Assembly (NCBI GenBank): GCA_905116865.2
Contig: CAJHNH020007667.1
Span: 237,501 to 301,500 of the forward strand
Reading direction: 5' to 3'
DNA: 64,000 nt
Origin: Candidula unifasciata
Lineage: Eukaryota; Mollusca; Gastropoda; Stylommatophora; Geomitridae
The notes below the pieces were generated by a model. It did not search any database, was not told the origin of the DNA, and saw only the letters and a list, made by a program, of their open reading frames with translations. This document shows, in pieces, positions 51,201-54,269 of the stretch. Both the position numbers and the translations under genes were made by a program. Every line of letters starts with the position of its first letter. Positions within the stretch are counted from its first letter, which is position 1.

Positions 51201-51647
51201 ATGGACTTTGAGAAGAAGAAGACTCAAGAACTTCATAACAGTGATTCTGGTAAACATGTGGAATAGCAAACAATAACCTCCAACGTTTATCAGTATGGTA
51301 CATGATGACGAAGCATTTTCTGAAAGTTCCTCTTTATTTGCCATTTAAAATTTTGCTAAACTGATAAATAATGGGATACCTTCCCAAGAAAGGTTGACTG
51401 TAATGAAACATAAAACACTGAGCTACCTTTCTCCAATCAGCTGAAACTGATCAAAACTGATTCCTTTTCCATTGTCAACAACTTGAATCCTAAAGCAAGT
51501 CAAATCCACTCGCACAGCAACACTGCTGGCTCCTGCATCAATGGAATTTAGCACCAGTTCCTCAACAGCTTGAGCAAAGCTGCTGAGAGCCACTCCAGTT
51601 CTAACACAGGCTCTGACATCAGCTGGTAGGGGTTGGATTGTGTTCAT
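14323..51647 (-). CDS. MLH3: MLH3: MutL-homologue mismatch-repair / meiotic crossover endonuclease, 13 coding exons
   Basis: Seen: exons joined by hand at 51647-51427, 49150-43437, 38359-38219, 35928-35855, 34804-34700, 33844-33781, 31517-31431, 30772-30638, 28216-28086, 23991-23968, 20257-20179, 16613-16456 and 14370-14323. All introns are GT-AG, phases 2,1,1,0,0,1,1,1,0,0,1,0 all agree, and the sum is 6981 nt = 2326 residues plus TGA. ATPase motifs: [12 protein letters not shown] (E30, N34), VVDNGKGI (D58, G60, G62), YFGYRGEA (91-98). Endonuclease motif [12 protein letters not shown] (2120-2131), then SQACHG (2254-2259) and CAHGRP (2288-2293), the metal-site motifs of MutL endonucleases. 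Known for the family: MLH3 pairs with MLH1 (MutL-gamma) in the nucleus, nicks DNA in mismatch repair and resolves meiotic double Holliday junctions. MLH3 rather than PMS2 is inferred from the huge exon holding the linker and the C-terminal wording (WTNPVF, QLDNKFI, SQACHG). The ATG is supported by an in-frame TGA two codons upstream. No frame damage is visible. Confidence 0.95.
14441..14590 (+). mobile_element. SINE-1, 5' part (in MLH3 intron 12)
   Basis: gagccgcatggtgtagaggtcagacgc head with A-box-like TGGTGTAGAGG and B-box-like GGGTTTAAGACC, then a T-run and ggctcccatgtcgac. The tail is missing. Confidence 0.7.
14735..15240 (-). mobile_element. RNase H element fragments and SINE-1 tail
   Basis: 14740-14930 on the minus strand reads [14 protein letters not shown]...VDQLASSAL and [15 protein letters not shown], a late RNase H strand (family B). 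14985-15100 is a plus-strand SINE-1 tail (gtaccaggtaaaggtcctgg, gctgaccacatcacccac). 15125-15240 is the 3' terminus of an RNase H element on the minus strand (cattactgcactcag..attcccac). Confidence 0.6.
15379..15778 (+). mobile_element. SINE-2 head joined to SINE-1-type tail, then a second tail
   Basis: cggcgtctgtggcttaggcg (SINE-2 A box region) is followed by gtcgacccagtctaaaatgggtatcag and the SINE-1 tail, showing that the two SINEs share a 3' body. A second partial tail begins near 15690 and leads directly into the 16-bp array. Confidence 0.7.
15778..16012 (+). repeat. 16-bp minisatellite, about 14.5 units
   Basis: The unit cttcatcatcaaacac is almost perfectly repeated, with a single ctcaaac variant near 15943. 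Lies in MLH3 intron 12 directly after a SINE-1 tail. Confidence 0.97.
16158..16432 (+). repeat. 39-bp minisatellite, about 7 units, close to MLH3 exon 12 donor
   Basis: The unit begins ggcactcatagaaagaagca. The array ends about 25 bases from the exon 12 donor. A single related copy (cagtcatagaaagaagcag) lies at 49508, with similar sequence on its left, so the array grew from one unit of a dispersed repeat. Confidence 0.95.
16456..16613 (-). CDS. MLH3: MLH3 exon 12 (CxHGRP motif)
   Basis: 158 nt; acceptor cctttag|GT, donor GTCGCG|gtatgt. Encodes [20 protein letters not shown], then [20 protein letters not shown] and [18 protein letters not shown] supplies Cys and His of the C-terminal metal site. 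Reading straight through the donor stays open for about 49 codons into a 39-bp minisatellite, but exon 13 restores a family-like C-terminus, so splicing is favoured. Confidence 0.96.
16740..17622 (-). mobile_element. RNase H retrotransposon 3' fragment, long copy (family A)
   Basis: Minus-strand frames: [37 protein letters not shown] (first catalytic Asp in TDGS), [13 protein letters not shown] (Glu), [12 protein letters not shown] (second Asp), [20 protein letters not shown] (last Asp), then the family tail [16 protein letters not shown]. This is the complete RNase H motif order, broken by frameshifts. The 3' end is (TCAAC)n-like. In MLH3 intron 11. Confidence 0.85.
17791..17812 (+). repeat. 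Poly-C run
   Basis: Homopolymer C interrupted by one A. Confidence 0.9.
18165..18262 (-). repeat. Rep-A fragment
   Basis: The reverse complement carries gtgagttctagggctccatg and cacccactgcctccgaacaagcatg around a G-rich expansion. Confidence 0.6.
18318..18414 (+). repeat. 44-bp direct repeat, two units
   Basis: catcagtccagacataaacc...gtgaagggactgaaatacac occurs twice in tandem with one difference. Confidence 0.95.
18700..19450 (+). mobile_element. LINE reverse transcriptase fragment, internally deleted
   Basis: [20 protein letters not shown]...[17 protein letters not shown] (RT fingers/palm) is followed directly by [40 protein letters not shown] and [18 protein letters not shown]. The central palm with the YADD box is deleted. 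The TYLGS style differs from the other LINEs here. Confidence 0.8.
19455..19800. repeat. Dispersed repeat shared with the 31.66-32.29 kb element
   Basis: gcataaggcagctgtgagaac, acaaacaatctgtcattaac and attctgtggtaacaagcc recur in diverged form at about 31895-32030. No coding role recognised. Confidence 0.55.
20179..20257 (-). CDS. MLH3: MLH3 exon 11 (first C-terminal metal-site motif)
   Basis: 79 nt; acceptor catttcag|CT, donor CATG|gtaagg. Encodes [20 protein letters not shown] and then CSQACH, completed to G by exon 12. SQACHG is the MLH3 form of the ACR-type motif of MutL endonuclease sites. Confidence 0.95.
20489..20772 (+). repeat. Rep-A dispersed element, full length
   Basis: cctcgtgtgggttctggagtcc, gaggaaaacaagaacagacc, ccccaacaagcatgacatag, gcatctgcctcagaagcaag, cagatctgtgaaacagatgtg, tcacagctggtgaacac, then (GAA)n. 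MLH3 intron 10. Confidence 0.9.
20775..21395 (+). mobile_element. LINE RT 3' fragment, same family as 6640-7683
   Basis: [60 protein letters not shown], with stops between. It ends in (GAA)n runs at 21350-21385. It starts immediately after the Rep-A (GAA)n end. Confidence 0.8.
21700..21915 (+). repeat. Dispersed repeat with (GGTA)n end
   Basis: Begins ggtaggtaggtagttgtacc and shares aggacatcacacaag, aataaacaccc and gtggagaggt with the minus-strand copy at 4055-4252. Confidence 0.7.
21916..22615. other. AT-rich intron sequence, nothing recognised
   Basis: Contains an AT-rich stretch (22180-22280). Part of MLH3 intron 10. Confidence 0.5.
22620..23245 (-). mobile_element. RNase H retrotransposon 3' fragment (family C), open for 199 codons
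   Basis: The open minus-strand frame gives [20 protein letters not shown] (Glu motif), [20 protein letters not shown] (Asp), [20 protein letters not shown] (last Asp) and ends [14 protein letters not shown], a short Cys-x2-Cys tail. The first TDGS strand is lost at the 5' truncation point. 3' side carries ttagttagttagttcg. In MLH3 intron 10. Confidence 0.85.
23545..23805 (+). repeat. Rep-A dispersed element
   Basis: cccgtgtgggttccggggcc, ggggaaaacaggaatagact, gagcatctgcctgagaggca, gtttacagccgtgaaaacg, (GAA)n. Lies about 160 bases from MLH3 micro-exon 10. Confidence 0.9.
23968..23991 (-). CDS. MLH3: MLH3 exon 10: 24-nt micro-exon
   Basis: Acceptor ttttcag|AA after a run of T, donor ATTGAG|gtgagt. 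Encodes NLIKEHIE, phase 0 on both sides. It fills the helix between ETVE (exon 9) and LLKS (exon 11), where the family has a short acidic helix ending in a leucine-rich run. Without it the join would still be in frame, so skipping would remove eight residues cleanly. Confidence 0.88.
24236..24516 (+). repeat. Rep-A dispersed element, full length
   Basis: ccgtgtgggttaccgagccc, gggaaaacaagaatagaccc, aaaagcatgtcataagagtcg, aaccagaaccttcc, tttacagccggtgaacgcga. Confidence 0.92.
24525..24797 (+). mobile_element. LINE 3'-end fragment with (GAT)n tail
   Basis: The frame from 24610 gives [20 protein letters not shown] and [14 protein letters not shown] before TAA, then (gat)n. This resembles the D-R-x-x-W-R-x-L-x-x-A-L ending of RTE-like LINEs, which commonly end in short simple repeats. 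Assignment is tentative. Confidence 0.5.
25152..25432. mobile_element. Candidate TTAA-flanked MITE (piggyBac type)
   Basis: TTAA at 25148-25151 and 25433-25436 flank ends CCCTTTGCCCC and GGGGGTGAAAAGG, which pair imperfectly. Inside is a plus-strand 3' terminus of an RNase H element (gggaatgcccagagtgctgtgatgtc, 25333-25358), so it is either a composite or a later insertion into the MITE. Confidence 0.5.
25825..26560 (-). mobile_element. LINE reverse transcriptase fragment
   Basis: Minus strand: [58 protein letters not shown], then [20 protein letters not shown] and [20 protein letters not shown]. Follows the order palm (post-YADD), thumb, tail. Same family as 59.3-61.4 kb and 50.7 kb. In MLH3 intron 9. 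Confidence 0.85.
26940..27265 (-). mobile_element. RNase H element 3' terminus (family A)
   Basis: [40 protein letters not shown] and [20 protein letters not shown], ending with a (TCAAC)n tail. Only the region after the RNase H domain remains. A Rep-A copy interrupts it at 27286. Confidence 0.85.
27286..27571 (+). repeat. Rep-A dispersed element, reference copy
   Basis: Blocks in order: cccgtgtgggttccggggcc, gtggggaaaacaagaataga, cccactgcctccccaaaagc, gagtgcatctgcctgagagg, aatcagatctgtaaaactga, gcaacactcaggttctggag, gtggacgaacaaccagaact, gtacagctggtgaacac, (GAA)n. It splits an RNase H element: accaatctgtctgc...cattacctacca before it and attacctaccacgccagcatgg after it, so the duplicated target is about attacctacca. 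Confidence 0.93.
28030..28060 (+). repeat. Poly-A run near MLH3 exon 9 donor side
   Basis: About 20 A bases followed by gagcagacc; it lies in intron 9 within 30-55 bases of the exon 9 donor at 28085. Confidence 0.8.
28086..28216 (-). CDS. MLH3: MLH3 exon 9
   Basis: 131 nt; acceptor acttag|GT, donor GTTGAG|gtattt. Encodes [20 protein letters not shown] and then [15 protein letters not shown], matching the family's VPLCFxxREANEL segment. Ends in phase 0. Confidence 0.94.
28438..28512 (+). mobile_element. SINE-1 head only
   Basis: agtggctaggtgcttgcctc (A box) and ctacggttcaaacctcc (B box). No tail. Confidence 0.65.
28560..28875 (+). mobile_element. LINE 3' end with Cys/His motif (family D)
   Basis: [20 protein letters not shown]...TEHVLQMC corresponds to YNKFKIGQSAMCTCGLAPET...DHILQDC of the 1.3-kb copy; after a frameshift [20 protein letters not shown] corresponds to VEVKLYGPLSELQKTVKFIQ. 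Same family, older and broken. MLH3 intron 8. Confidence 0.75.
28985..29615 (+). mobile_element. LINE RT 3' fragment interrupted by a MITE
   Basis: [19 protein letters not shown], then a 138-bp MITE, then [28 protein letters not shown] and [14 protein letters not shown]. Same order as the minus-strand copy at 55.3-56.1 kb. Ends with gatgatcag. Confidence 0.85.
29100..29237. mobile_element. 138-bp TTAA-type (piggyBac-like) MITE
   Basis: Flanked exactly by TTAA at 29096-29099 and 29238-29241. Termini CTCTTTGACTCCC and (reverse complement) CTCTTTGAGTAAC form short inverted repeats. Removing it with one TTAA rejoins the LINE codons for Q-S-L-R-K without gap. piggyBac-superfamily elements are known to insert at and duplicate TTAA. 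Confidence 0.88.
29668..30065 (+). mobile_element. SINE-1: one tail fragment and one full copy
   Basis: 29668-29812 is a tail (cccagactgactcagtc, tgatgttaaccacatc). 29815-30062 is complete: catggcgtagcagctagacgctcgcc head, gtgggttcaggtcctgc B box, gtaccaggtaagtcttgg, gatgttgactgcatcgccca, ctgaaagggtggaaaaaagtcctttt. MLH3 intron 8. Confidence 0.85.
30245..30545 (-). mobile_element. RNase H element 3' terminus (family A)
   Basis: [52 protein letters not shown]. It ends about 90 bases before MLH3 exon 8. Confidence 0.8.
30638..30772 (-). CDS. MLH3: MLH3 exon 8
   Basis: 135 nt; acceptor gacacag|AA, donor AATAG|gtcagt. Encodes [20 protein letters not shown] and continues through [20 protein letters not shown] to FSRI. 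Corresponds to the loop and helix after the active-site helix in MutL C-terminal domains. The gtcagt donor is weaker than the others. Confidence 0.93.
31258..31310 (+). repeat. CA/AT dinucleotide repeats
   Basis: [18 protein letters not shown] by (at)n and more CA pairs. Confidence 0.9.
31431..31517 (-). CDS. MLH3: MLH3 exon 7 (endonuclease active-site motif)
   Basis: 87 nt; acceptor aatctccag|CT after a strong pyrimidine tract, donor CGAAAG|gtaaaa. Encodes [13 protein letters not shown] and then [16 protein letters not shown], the DQHA(x)2E(x)4E metal-binding endonuclease motif, with D2120, H2122, E2126 and E2131 all present. Phase 1 on both sides. The protein is therefore predicted to be nuclease-competent. 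Confidence 0.97.
31659..32292. mobile_element. Candidate 634-bp TTAA-flanked element
   Basis: TTAA at 31655-31658 and 32293-32296 flank ends CCCTTTATATCTC and CCTTGGAACAAAGAG (inverted: CTCTTTGTTCCAAGG). The termini match the C(C/T)CTTTG pattern of other TTAA elements here. The interior is shared with 19455-19800. No transposase recognised; a minus-strand frame with [20 protein letters not shown] was seen but not identified. MLH3 intron 6. Confidence 0.5.
32387..32735 (+). repeat. 27-bp minisatellite, about 13 units
   Basis: Unit gtgcctactggaaatagtgg plus tgttagt. 27 is divisible by 3, so long frames arise on both strands, for example VPTGNSGVS repeated. In MLH3 intron 6; no splice-site or family reason to call it an exon. 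Confidence 0.97.
32908..33135 (+). mobile_element. SINE-2, full length
   Basis: TGTGGCTTAGGCG (A box) and GGGTTCGATCCCAG (perfect B box), then gctggttttgacagtggtat, aggcaacggcaaactactgg and ataagcaactaactt. The tRNA-like part is about 75 bases but its ends do not pair as an acceptor stem. Confidence 0.85.
33358..33535 (+). repeat. Rep-A variant
   Basis: ctatgtaggttctggggtcc, gaacagatcccctgtccctt, aacaagcatgccacaagagg, tgttgggtcaaaaggtgcag. Subtype as at 8628-8790. MLH3 intron 6. Confidence 0.75.
33781..33844 (-). CDS. MLH3: MLH3 exon 6 (QLDNKFI segment)
   Basis: 64 nt; acceptor ctgtag|GT, donor TAAAG|gtagtg. Encodes [20 protein letters not shown] plus K. The Q-hydrophobic-D-N-K-F-I motif is a hallmark strand of the MutL C-terminal domain. 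Confidence 0.95.
34160..34425 (+). repeat. SINE-2 fragment (minus) and Rep-A 3' half (plus)
   Basis: gcacgttcacaatgcctaag is the reverse of a SINE-2 head. From 34230: tttcaaagtcacagtccatc, ctgcctgagcggcaaggaac, aactcaagttctggaac, ccagaagtggatgaa, gatgaatgcgaagaagaagg. MLH3 intron 5. Confidence 0.7.
34700..34804 (-). CDS. MLH3: MLH3 exon 5
   Basis: 105 nt, phase 0 at both ends; acceptor taaaag|CC, donor GTCAAG|gtagat. Encodes 35 residues ending [13 protein letters not shown], which matches the conserved FTK...(h)xxhxV stretch that leads into QxDNKFI in the next exon. Confidence 0.9.
35200..35245 (+). repeat. Poly-C / poly-A run
   Basis: C-runs broken by single T or G, then an A-run. MLH3 intron 4; preceded (35090-35180) by a GAA-rich purine tract. 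Confidence 0.9.
35555..35695 (+). mobile_element. LINE RT 3'-end fragment
   Basis: [20 protein letters not shown] followed by [12 protein letters not shown]; compares with RVRWEDNIRQSLTDRGLEW of the RTE-like LINE at 61.5 kb. Ends in gaggaagaaaaagaag. About 160 bases from MLH3 exon 4. Confidence 0.65.
35855..35928 (-). CDS. MLH3: MLH3 exon 4: entry to C-terminal domain
   Basis: 74 nt; acceptor tttgcag|AC, donor AAGCAG|gtaatc. Encodes [20 protein letters not shown] followed by LNYKQ. The W-x-N-P-V-F motif is the conserved MLH3 segment just before the endonuclease domain. Confidence 0.92.
36209..36275 (+). repeat. (TG)n microsatellite
   Basis: About 45 bases of perfect TG, then tgcg variants. 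Confidence 0.98.
36336..36557. mobile_element. MITE with about 34-bp imperfect inverted ends
   Basis: The left terminus tgtcacaggacagtccaaca...gggtggta pairs with the right (taccaccccctgaaatatta...gtcctgtgacg). Relative of 3624-4008. The interior holds three copies of cctaggtcccac(g/a). MLH3 intron 3. Confidence 0.75.
36900..37178 (+). mobile_element. SINE-1, full length
   Basis: tgatgtagtggtaaatgctt (A box), gtgggttcgtgtcctg (B box), T-run, gttcccaggttgactt, tgggaagtaaaggcggccag, gatgttgaccacatcaccca, cgattggtc-like, gaaggcgtggaaaagggtcc. Best-preserved copy in the window. MLH3 intron 3. Confidence 0.9.
37383..37592 (-). mobile_element. SINE-2, full length
   Basis: The reverse complement gives gtcggcgtctgtggcttagg, GGGTTCAATCCC (B box), gctggtttcaacagtagcac, aggcaatggcagactactg and cctagaaaaaccacaac. 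MLH3 intron 3. Confidence 0.85.
37755..38070 (-). mobile_element. RNase H element 3' terminus (family A)
   Basis: [40 protein letters not shown] and [19 protein letters not shown], with a (TCAAC)n-like end. MLH3 intron 3; 150 bases from exon 3. Confidence 0.8.
38219..38359 (-). CDS. MLH3: MLH3 exon 3: end of linker
   Basis: 141 nt, phase 1 at both ends. Encodes [20 protein letters not shown] and later [10 protein letters not shown]. The donor is TTTATG|gtaaga. The acceptor is either ttcacaaag|TG (used here) or, 15 nt further in, actgcag|TG at 38344; both keep the frame, so the exon could be five codons shorter. The first has the better pyrimidine tract. This is the least certain exon because the region is poorly conserved, but phase and both sites agree. 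Confidence 0.8.
38480..38800 (-). mobile_element. RNase H element 3' fragment (family A)
   Basis: [58 protein letters not shown]. It lies 120 bases beyond the exon 3 acceptor in intron 2. Confidence 0.8.
39162..39235 (+). mobile_element. SINE-2 head
   Basis: ggcatctgtggcttagatgt and cagattcgatcctgg. The 477-bp duplication starts inside it. Confidence 0.7.
39224..40177 (+). repeat. 477-bp direct tandem duplication in MLH3 intron 2
   Basis: 39224-39700 is repeated at 39701-40177. Only a few substitutions are visible (cttctttgcat/ctactttgcat, ttattctagg/ttattttagg). Each copy contains a reversed Rep-A 5'-truncated piece. The shared string cctggttgt at the breakpoints suggests microhomology. 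Near-identity indicates a recent event or an assembly artefact. Confidence 0.95.
39466..39700 (-). repeat. Rep-A element (minus), duplicated again at 39943-40177
   Basis: The plus-strand text reads attcaccagctataaactctg, ttctggttgttcatcc, gcatgcacatccag, ggcagatgcactccagttttg, gtcaacttttacaacac, gggcagtgg: Rep-A blocks in reverse order. In the second copy the region following gtggacctattc is a poly-C tract (40176-40203). Confidence 0.85.
40677..40965 (-). repeat. Rep-A dispersed element, full length
   Basis: The plus-strand text reads gttcatcggttataaactcc, attgttcgtccacttctgg, gcatgcacatctgtttcaca, ttgcctctcaggcagatgtt, gacatgcttgttggggaggc, gaggccccagaacccatgg. MLH3 intron 2. Confidence 0.9.
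41215..41365 (+). repeat. GAA/CAA-rich purine tract
   Basis: Irregular aagaagaa, caacaac and gaggaag runs; Ser-Leu-Phe translations here are artefacts. Confidence 0.9.
41365..41455 (-). mobile_element. RNase H element 3' terminus fragment
   Basis: tgacatcatcgcacgtggggcattacc and cccatactgatggtgcca are the terminal words of family A. Confidence 0.6.
41668..42095 (+). mobile_element. SINE-1 containing a 23-bp minisatellite
   Basis: ctggctaggcgctaacctgc (A box), ctcaggttcaaatttg (B box), gtcgacccaacc, gatgccgatcacatcatcca, ataagtctagcatcat, then the array, then tggtgtaaagaaaagggtcc, the normal SINE end. Confidence 0.85.
41885..42066 (+). repeat. 23-bp minisatellite, about 8 units, inside SINE-1
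   Basis: The unit catcatatatcccacacaccac(g/a) replaces the short stretch that in other SINE-1 copies reads catatgcccaatatgcc(tga). Confidence 0.95.
42116..42330 (+). mobile_element. SINE-1, second adjacent copy
   Basis: agtccccgtggcattagtgactagac, gggttctcgcgtcctgaggg, T-run, ccaggttgacca, tgggaagtaaaggtcgcc, gatgctgaccacatcaccca. MLH3 intron 2. Confidence 0.8.
42620..42828. mobile_element. Possible second hAT-type MITE
   Basis: Starts CAGGGGTTCTCAACTAG, a hAT-like terminus, and ends near gtgggtcagtagaccacc. No matching inverted right end was found. Confidence 0.3.
42885..43060 (-). mobile_element. SINE-1 tail (minus)
   Basis: The plus strand reads gtgtactgggcatacgg, caccagtcacctttactttccaagaac, the reverse of cttggaaagtaaaggtgactgg. 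MLH3 intron 2. Confidence 0.55.
43437..49150 (-). CDS. MLH3: MLH3 exon 2: rest of ATPase domain, transducer domain and giant linker
   Basis: A 5714-nt exon (acceptor attttag|G, donor ATAG|gtatgt), residues 74-1978. It starts [20 protein letters not shown] and runs through RGEAVASL, then NLPVRRKR and [12 protein letters not shown] of the second (S5-like) domain, and [18 protein letters not shown], about where the folded N-terminal half ends (near residue 320). The following ~1650 residues are rich in Ser, Thr, Asn, Asp and Glu, with an acidic patch [16 protein letters not shown] and no recognisable domain. A single exon holding the N-terminal half plus linker is also the known arrangement in vertebrate MLH3. 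One uninterrupted frame throughout. Confidence 0.96.
44962..45621 (-). repeat. 330-bp tandem duplication inside MLH3 exon 2 (110 residues, in frame)
   Basis: Two adjacent copies, 45621-45292 and 45291-44962, begin with [20 protein letters not shown] and end with [10 protein letters not shown] and [10 protein letters not shown]. The unit is exactly 330 nt, so the frame is kept. The copies differ at only about a dozen or so bases by eye, mostly giving single-residue changes (for example [14 protein letters not shown] against [14 protein letters not shown]). They correspond to about residues 1248-1467 of the disordered linker. Confidence 0.95.
49224..49570 (+). mobile_element. SINE-1 copy and flanking repeat (MLH3 intron 1)
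   Basis: ctggttagcgtgctggtcag head, aggattaaatccc (weak B box), ggctcccatcgactcagcat, gactacattatctgtgtactg. After it at 49508 is one unit of the sequence that forms the 39-bp array at 16.2 kb. Confidence 0.7.
50155..50520 (-). mobile_element. RNase H element 3' terminus (family A)
   Basis: [52 protein letters not shown], closest in wording to the plus-strand copy at 57.8 kb. MLH3 intron 1. Confidence 0.85.
50740..51245 (+). mobile_element. LINE RT 3' fragment
   Basis: [25 protein letters not shown]-like [59 protein letters not shown]. Same family as 25.8-26.6 and 59.3 kb. Ends in gaagaagaagac. MLH3 intron 1. Confidence 0.8.
51427..51647 (-). CDS. MLH3: MLH3 exon 1: start codon and ATPase motifs I-II
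   Basis: Encodes residues 1-73 plus two bases of codon 74. It begins [20 protein letters not shown] and contains the catalytic-glutamate helix [12 protein letters not shown] and the ATP-lid-proximal VVDNGKGI. The donor is AAAG|gtagct, leaving AG, which with the first G of exon 2 makes an Arg codon (GER-YSTSK). An in-frame TGA lies at 51653-51651. A possible 5'UTR splice acceptor (attgcag at about 51690-51684) suggests the transcript has an upstream non-coding exon, which I did not find. Confidence 0.95.
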
Positions 51648-51855
51648 CTTTCATCTATGAACGGTGTTTCACTTCATAGGTACCTGCAATGTATATTGCT
51701 GGTGTTATGTCACTGCAGAATATGGCAGGCAAAGGCTGTGTTTTATCATGTAAATCTTTGTGATTAGAGGTTAGAAAAAGAATTCTTGCATTTTAAATAG
51801 AGCCAGTTTCCCATGTAGGTGTCAGAACCTTCTTTTGAAAAAAAGGGGTTGGGGA

Positions 51856-51883
51856 TTAGGGGGGGGGGGGGGGGGGGGGGGGA
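51856..51883 (+). repeat. Poly-G run of about 28
   Basis: Perfect homopolymer G, 170-210 bases upstream of the MLH3 start codon. Length likely unreliable. Confidence 0.95.
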
Positions 51884-51965
51884 GATTAAATAAAAAGAAC
51901 TTATCATGACTGTCAGAAAGAGAAAACTATCACTTTATTTGGCTAAATTATAAGAAGACTGCAAT

Positions 51966-51967
<2 letters not shown>

Positions 51968-52031
<64 letters not shown>

Positions 52032-52034
52032 AGG

Positions 52035-52065
<31 letters not shown>

Positions 52066-52140
52066 AGAGACAGAAAGTCACAAAGAGAAAGAGAGTGAGA
52101 GAGAGGATCAGAGAGTGAAAGGGTGAGAGAAAGGGGGAAA
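51968..52140 (+). repeat. (AG)n microsatellite
   Basis: About 60 bases of perfect AG, then imperfect GAGAGG, GGGAGG and GAAAG units. Polypurine, upstream of MLH3. Confidence 0.97.
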
Positions 52141-52384
52141 GACAATGAGATATGATGACAGCTATATGATAATCAAAAATCACAATGCTGCAGCTAAAAA
52201 TATAACATATAACACAATTTGTGACTAAATAATTACCAACATTAGGGGCTGGGGAGCCTAAAATTATTTGGTGGGGGCAGGGAGCATGTTTTAGGTTCCC
52301 AATATAAGAAACACTGATGAGACCAATTGTCCTATATGTCTCTTAAATCTGGATTACAACTTAAAGACAAAGCCTTATTACAAA

Positions 52385-52605
52385 ATTGTCCCATGTGGTT
52401 TTTGGGCATTGCCATTAGTCTAACTGTCTAACTGTTCTAGAGCTGGTACCTCCCTAACACAGGCTGAAGTACTGTCTGCATTCAAATAAGCCCGATCTGT
52501 AAAAGTAAAAGGGATGTGCATGCAAAACTCCAGTTCTGGAAAAACACAGGAGTCCAGAAGTGGATGATGGACAGCCATAACTTTTTTACAGCTGGCGAGA
52601 GAACA
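52385..52605 (+). repeat. Rep-A fragment
   Basis: cccatgtggtttttgggc, ctgcattcaaataagcccgatctg, gcatgcaaaactccagttctgg, gtccagaagtggatga, tttacagctggcgag. Confidence 0.75.
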
Positions 52606-52732
52606 GAGTCTTTTTATGGACGAGTCTTTCTTTGGTTATCAGTCGAAGAAACAATTAGGGGAGGAGACAGAGGAAGAGAAGGAAATAAAGAGAGAGATGC
52701 AACAACGACAAGAAAATTCACAATTTACTAAA

Positions 52733-53434
52733 CCCTTTGGAAACGACACGGCCGATTTATCGGCCTGACACAAAATAGCTAAAAAGATGAATAGGCCAAT
52801 CGGTCGACCCTATATAATACAAGCCTTAAGATTGGCTGGCAGGCTTTCATACCAGCCAATCAGATTGCTTCTCGCATTTCTTGCCCTTGTGGACTCTTCA
52901 ATCATGGCTTTCAAGATAGTTTGATTTGTTCTGTACTTTTAATTGATTTTTGCTGTTGTTGTTGTTGGTTACTTGAGCGCAACATGGCAAAAAGACTGTT
53001 GTGTCAGAGCTACTGAAATATAACAGGAGGCAGGAAAAGGAGTAGAATCAAGTGCCAGAAGTGTCTGAAGGTCTCTATGAGCCTTCCCAAAACACAAGTA
53101 TTCAGACTTATTTTGGTTTCATCGTAAAAAACTCAACCAAATTCTTTAGCTTAGTCATGTTTGTTCACAATTGAAAAAAAAAATGCTTGAATAAATTATG
53201 TTATGCAAATCAGAATAGTTAATCTGAATAAATGTTGAGACTTCAGTTTGATTCATGAATTTCCTACACGAATATATTATTATTATATATATAATTTTGT
53301 ATTTTATGTTGTTAATTAAAAAGCTTTAGTTTTATTTTTTATAATTGTGTGTAAATTAAGAGTGATATTATCCCCTCCTGAAAGCTCCGTCTTTTTGGTA
53401 CTGAAACTCCCAAAAAAGCTCTGTCTCCAAAGGG
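52733..53434. mobile_element. 702-bp TTAA-type (piggyBac-like) non-autonomous element
   Basis: The left end CCCTTTGGAAACGACA and the inverted right end CCCTTTGGAGACAGAG match at 13 of 16 bases. The right flank is TTAA; the left flank is TAAA. No transposase frame. A cggccgatttatcgg inner palindrome lies near the left end, and a ctatataatacaag string at 52811 could be a TATA box but without other support. Confidence 0.7.
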
Positions 53435-53844
53435 TTAAATCAGCTCTTATTACTAATTACTCACTAAACTAATGAATGAATGGAAGCGGGTGATCCACAG
53501 CGGCAATCAGGCAATGGCTAAGAACTAAGAAGAGAAGAATACTACACTGTACTAGTTATAAGTAATTATTAGTGTTACCAATTTTCCTTTCGCTGTCCGA
53601 TGCACACATTCTGTAAATAGCAAATAACTACTCATTCTTACATTCCCATTGCTTATTCAGAGAGCGGTGTAATCAAAATAGTCATACAGTTGAGCCTAAA
53701 CTTAGTAACTGATTCTTTCATGGCTGAACAAGTGTGCATGTAAACAAAAACACAATCTCTTATCTTATCCAGTCCAACATTACTATGCTTTTCAAAATAT
53801 AAATTCGGATTCAAGGCAATGAAATAATTATTAAGTTGATTGTT

Positions 53845-54265
53845 AGTTAGCTGGGTTATCATCGTTGCTCTCCAGACATGTCCATAGGTGCTCATATCCT
53901 CCGCTCAGTATGAACCCCAACGCCCGATAGCTAATAGTACCAGTTCTTTGTTGATTAACATGTCTTCTGGTGTGCGTCTCGTTTTTTGCTATGCCGATCT
54001 TAATTGATGTGGATTCACTGTCCCCAGTCTTCTATCCTTCCCCTTTCTCCGAGGGCATTAATAATATCAGCATGATCCATCGGTAGTGATAGCGGATCCA
54101 GCCAGTCTATCAGCTCTTTCATTTCCAACGACGCATGCTATGCCCGGAACAAAAATAAAGGTGACTCTACGCACAGTGTACTTCTGTAATGATTCAAGCC
54201 ATTGTCTTCTCATCGAACCTGCCTGAACCCTCCGGATCATACTCATTGAATCACTGAGCATACAT
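53845..54265 (-). mobile_element. RNase H element fragment (family C)
   Basis: [40 protein letters not shown] and [15 protein letters not shown], almost the wording of 22620-23245 but with deletions. Its 3' side repeats gttagttagctgggtta. Confidence 0.8.
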
Positions 54266-54269
54266 ACTT

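Noticed and set aside
52811..52825. TATA-like ctatataatacaag as the MLH3 promoter
   Set aside because: It is on the plus strand inside the 702-bp mobile element and more than 1.1 kb from the start codon on the other strand.
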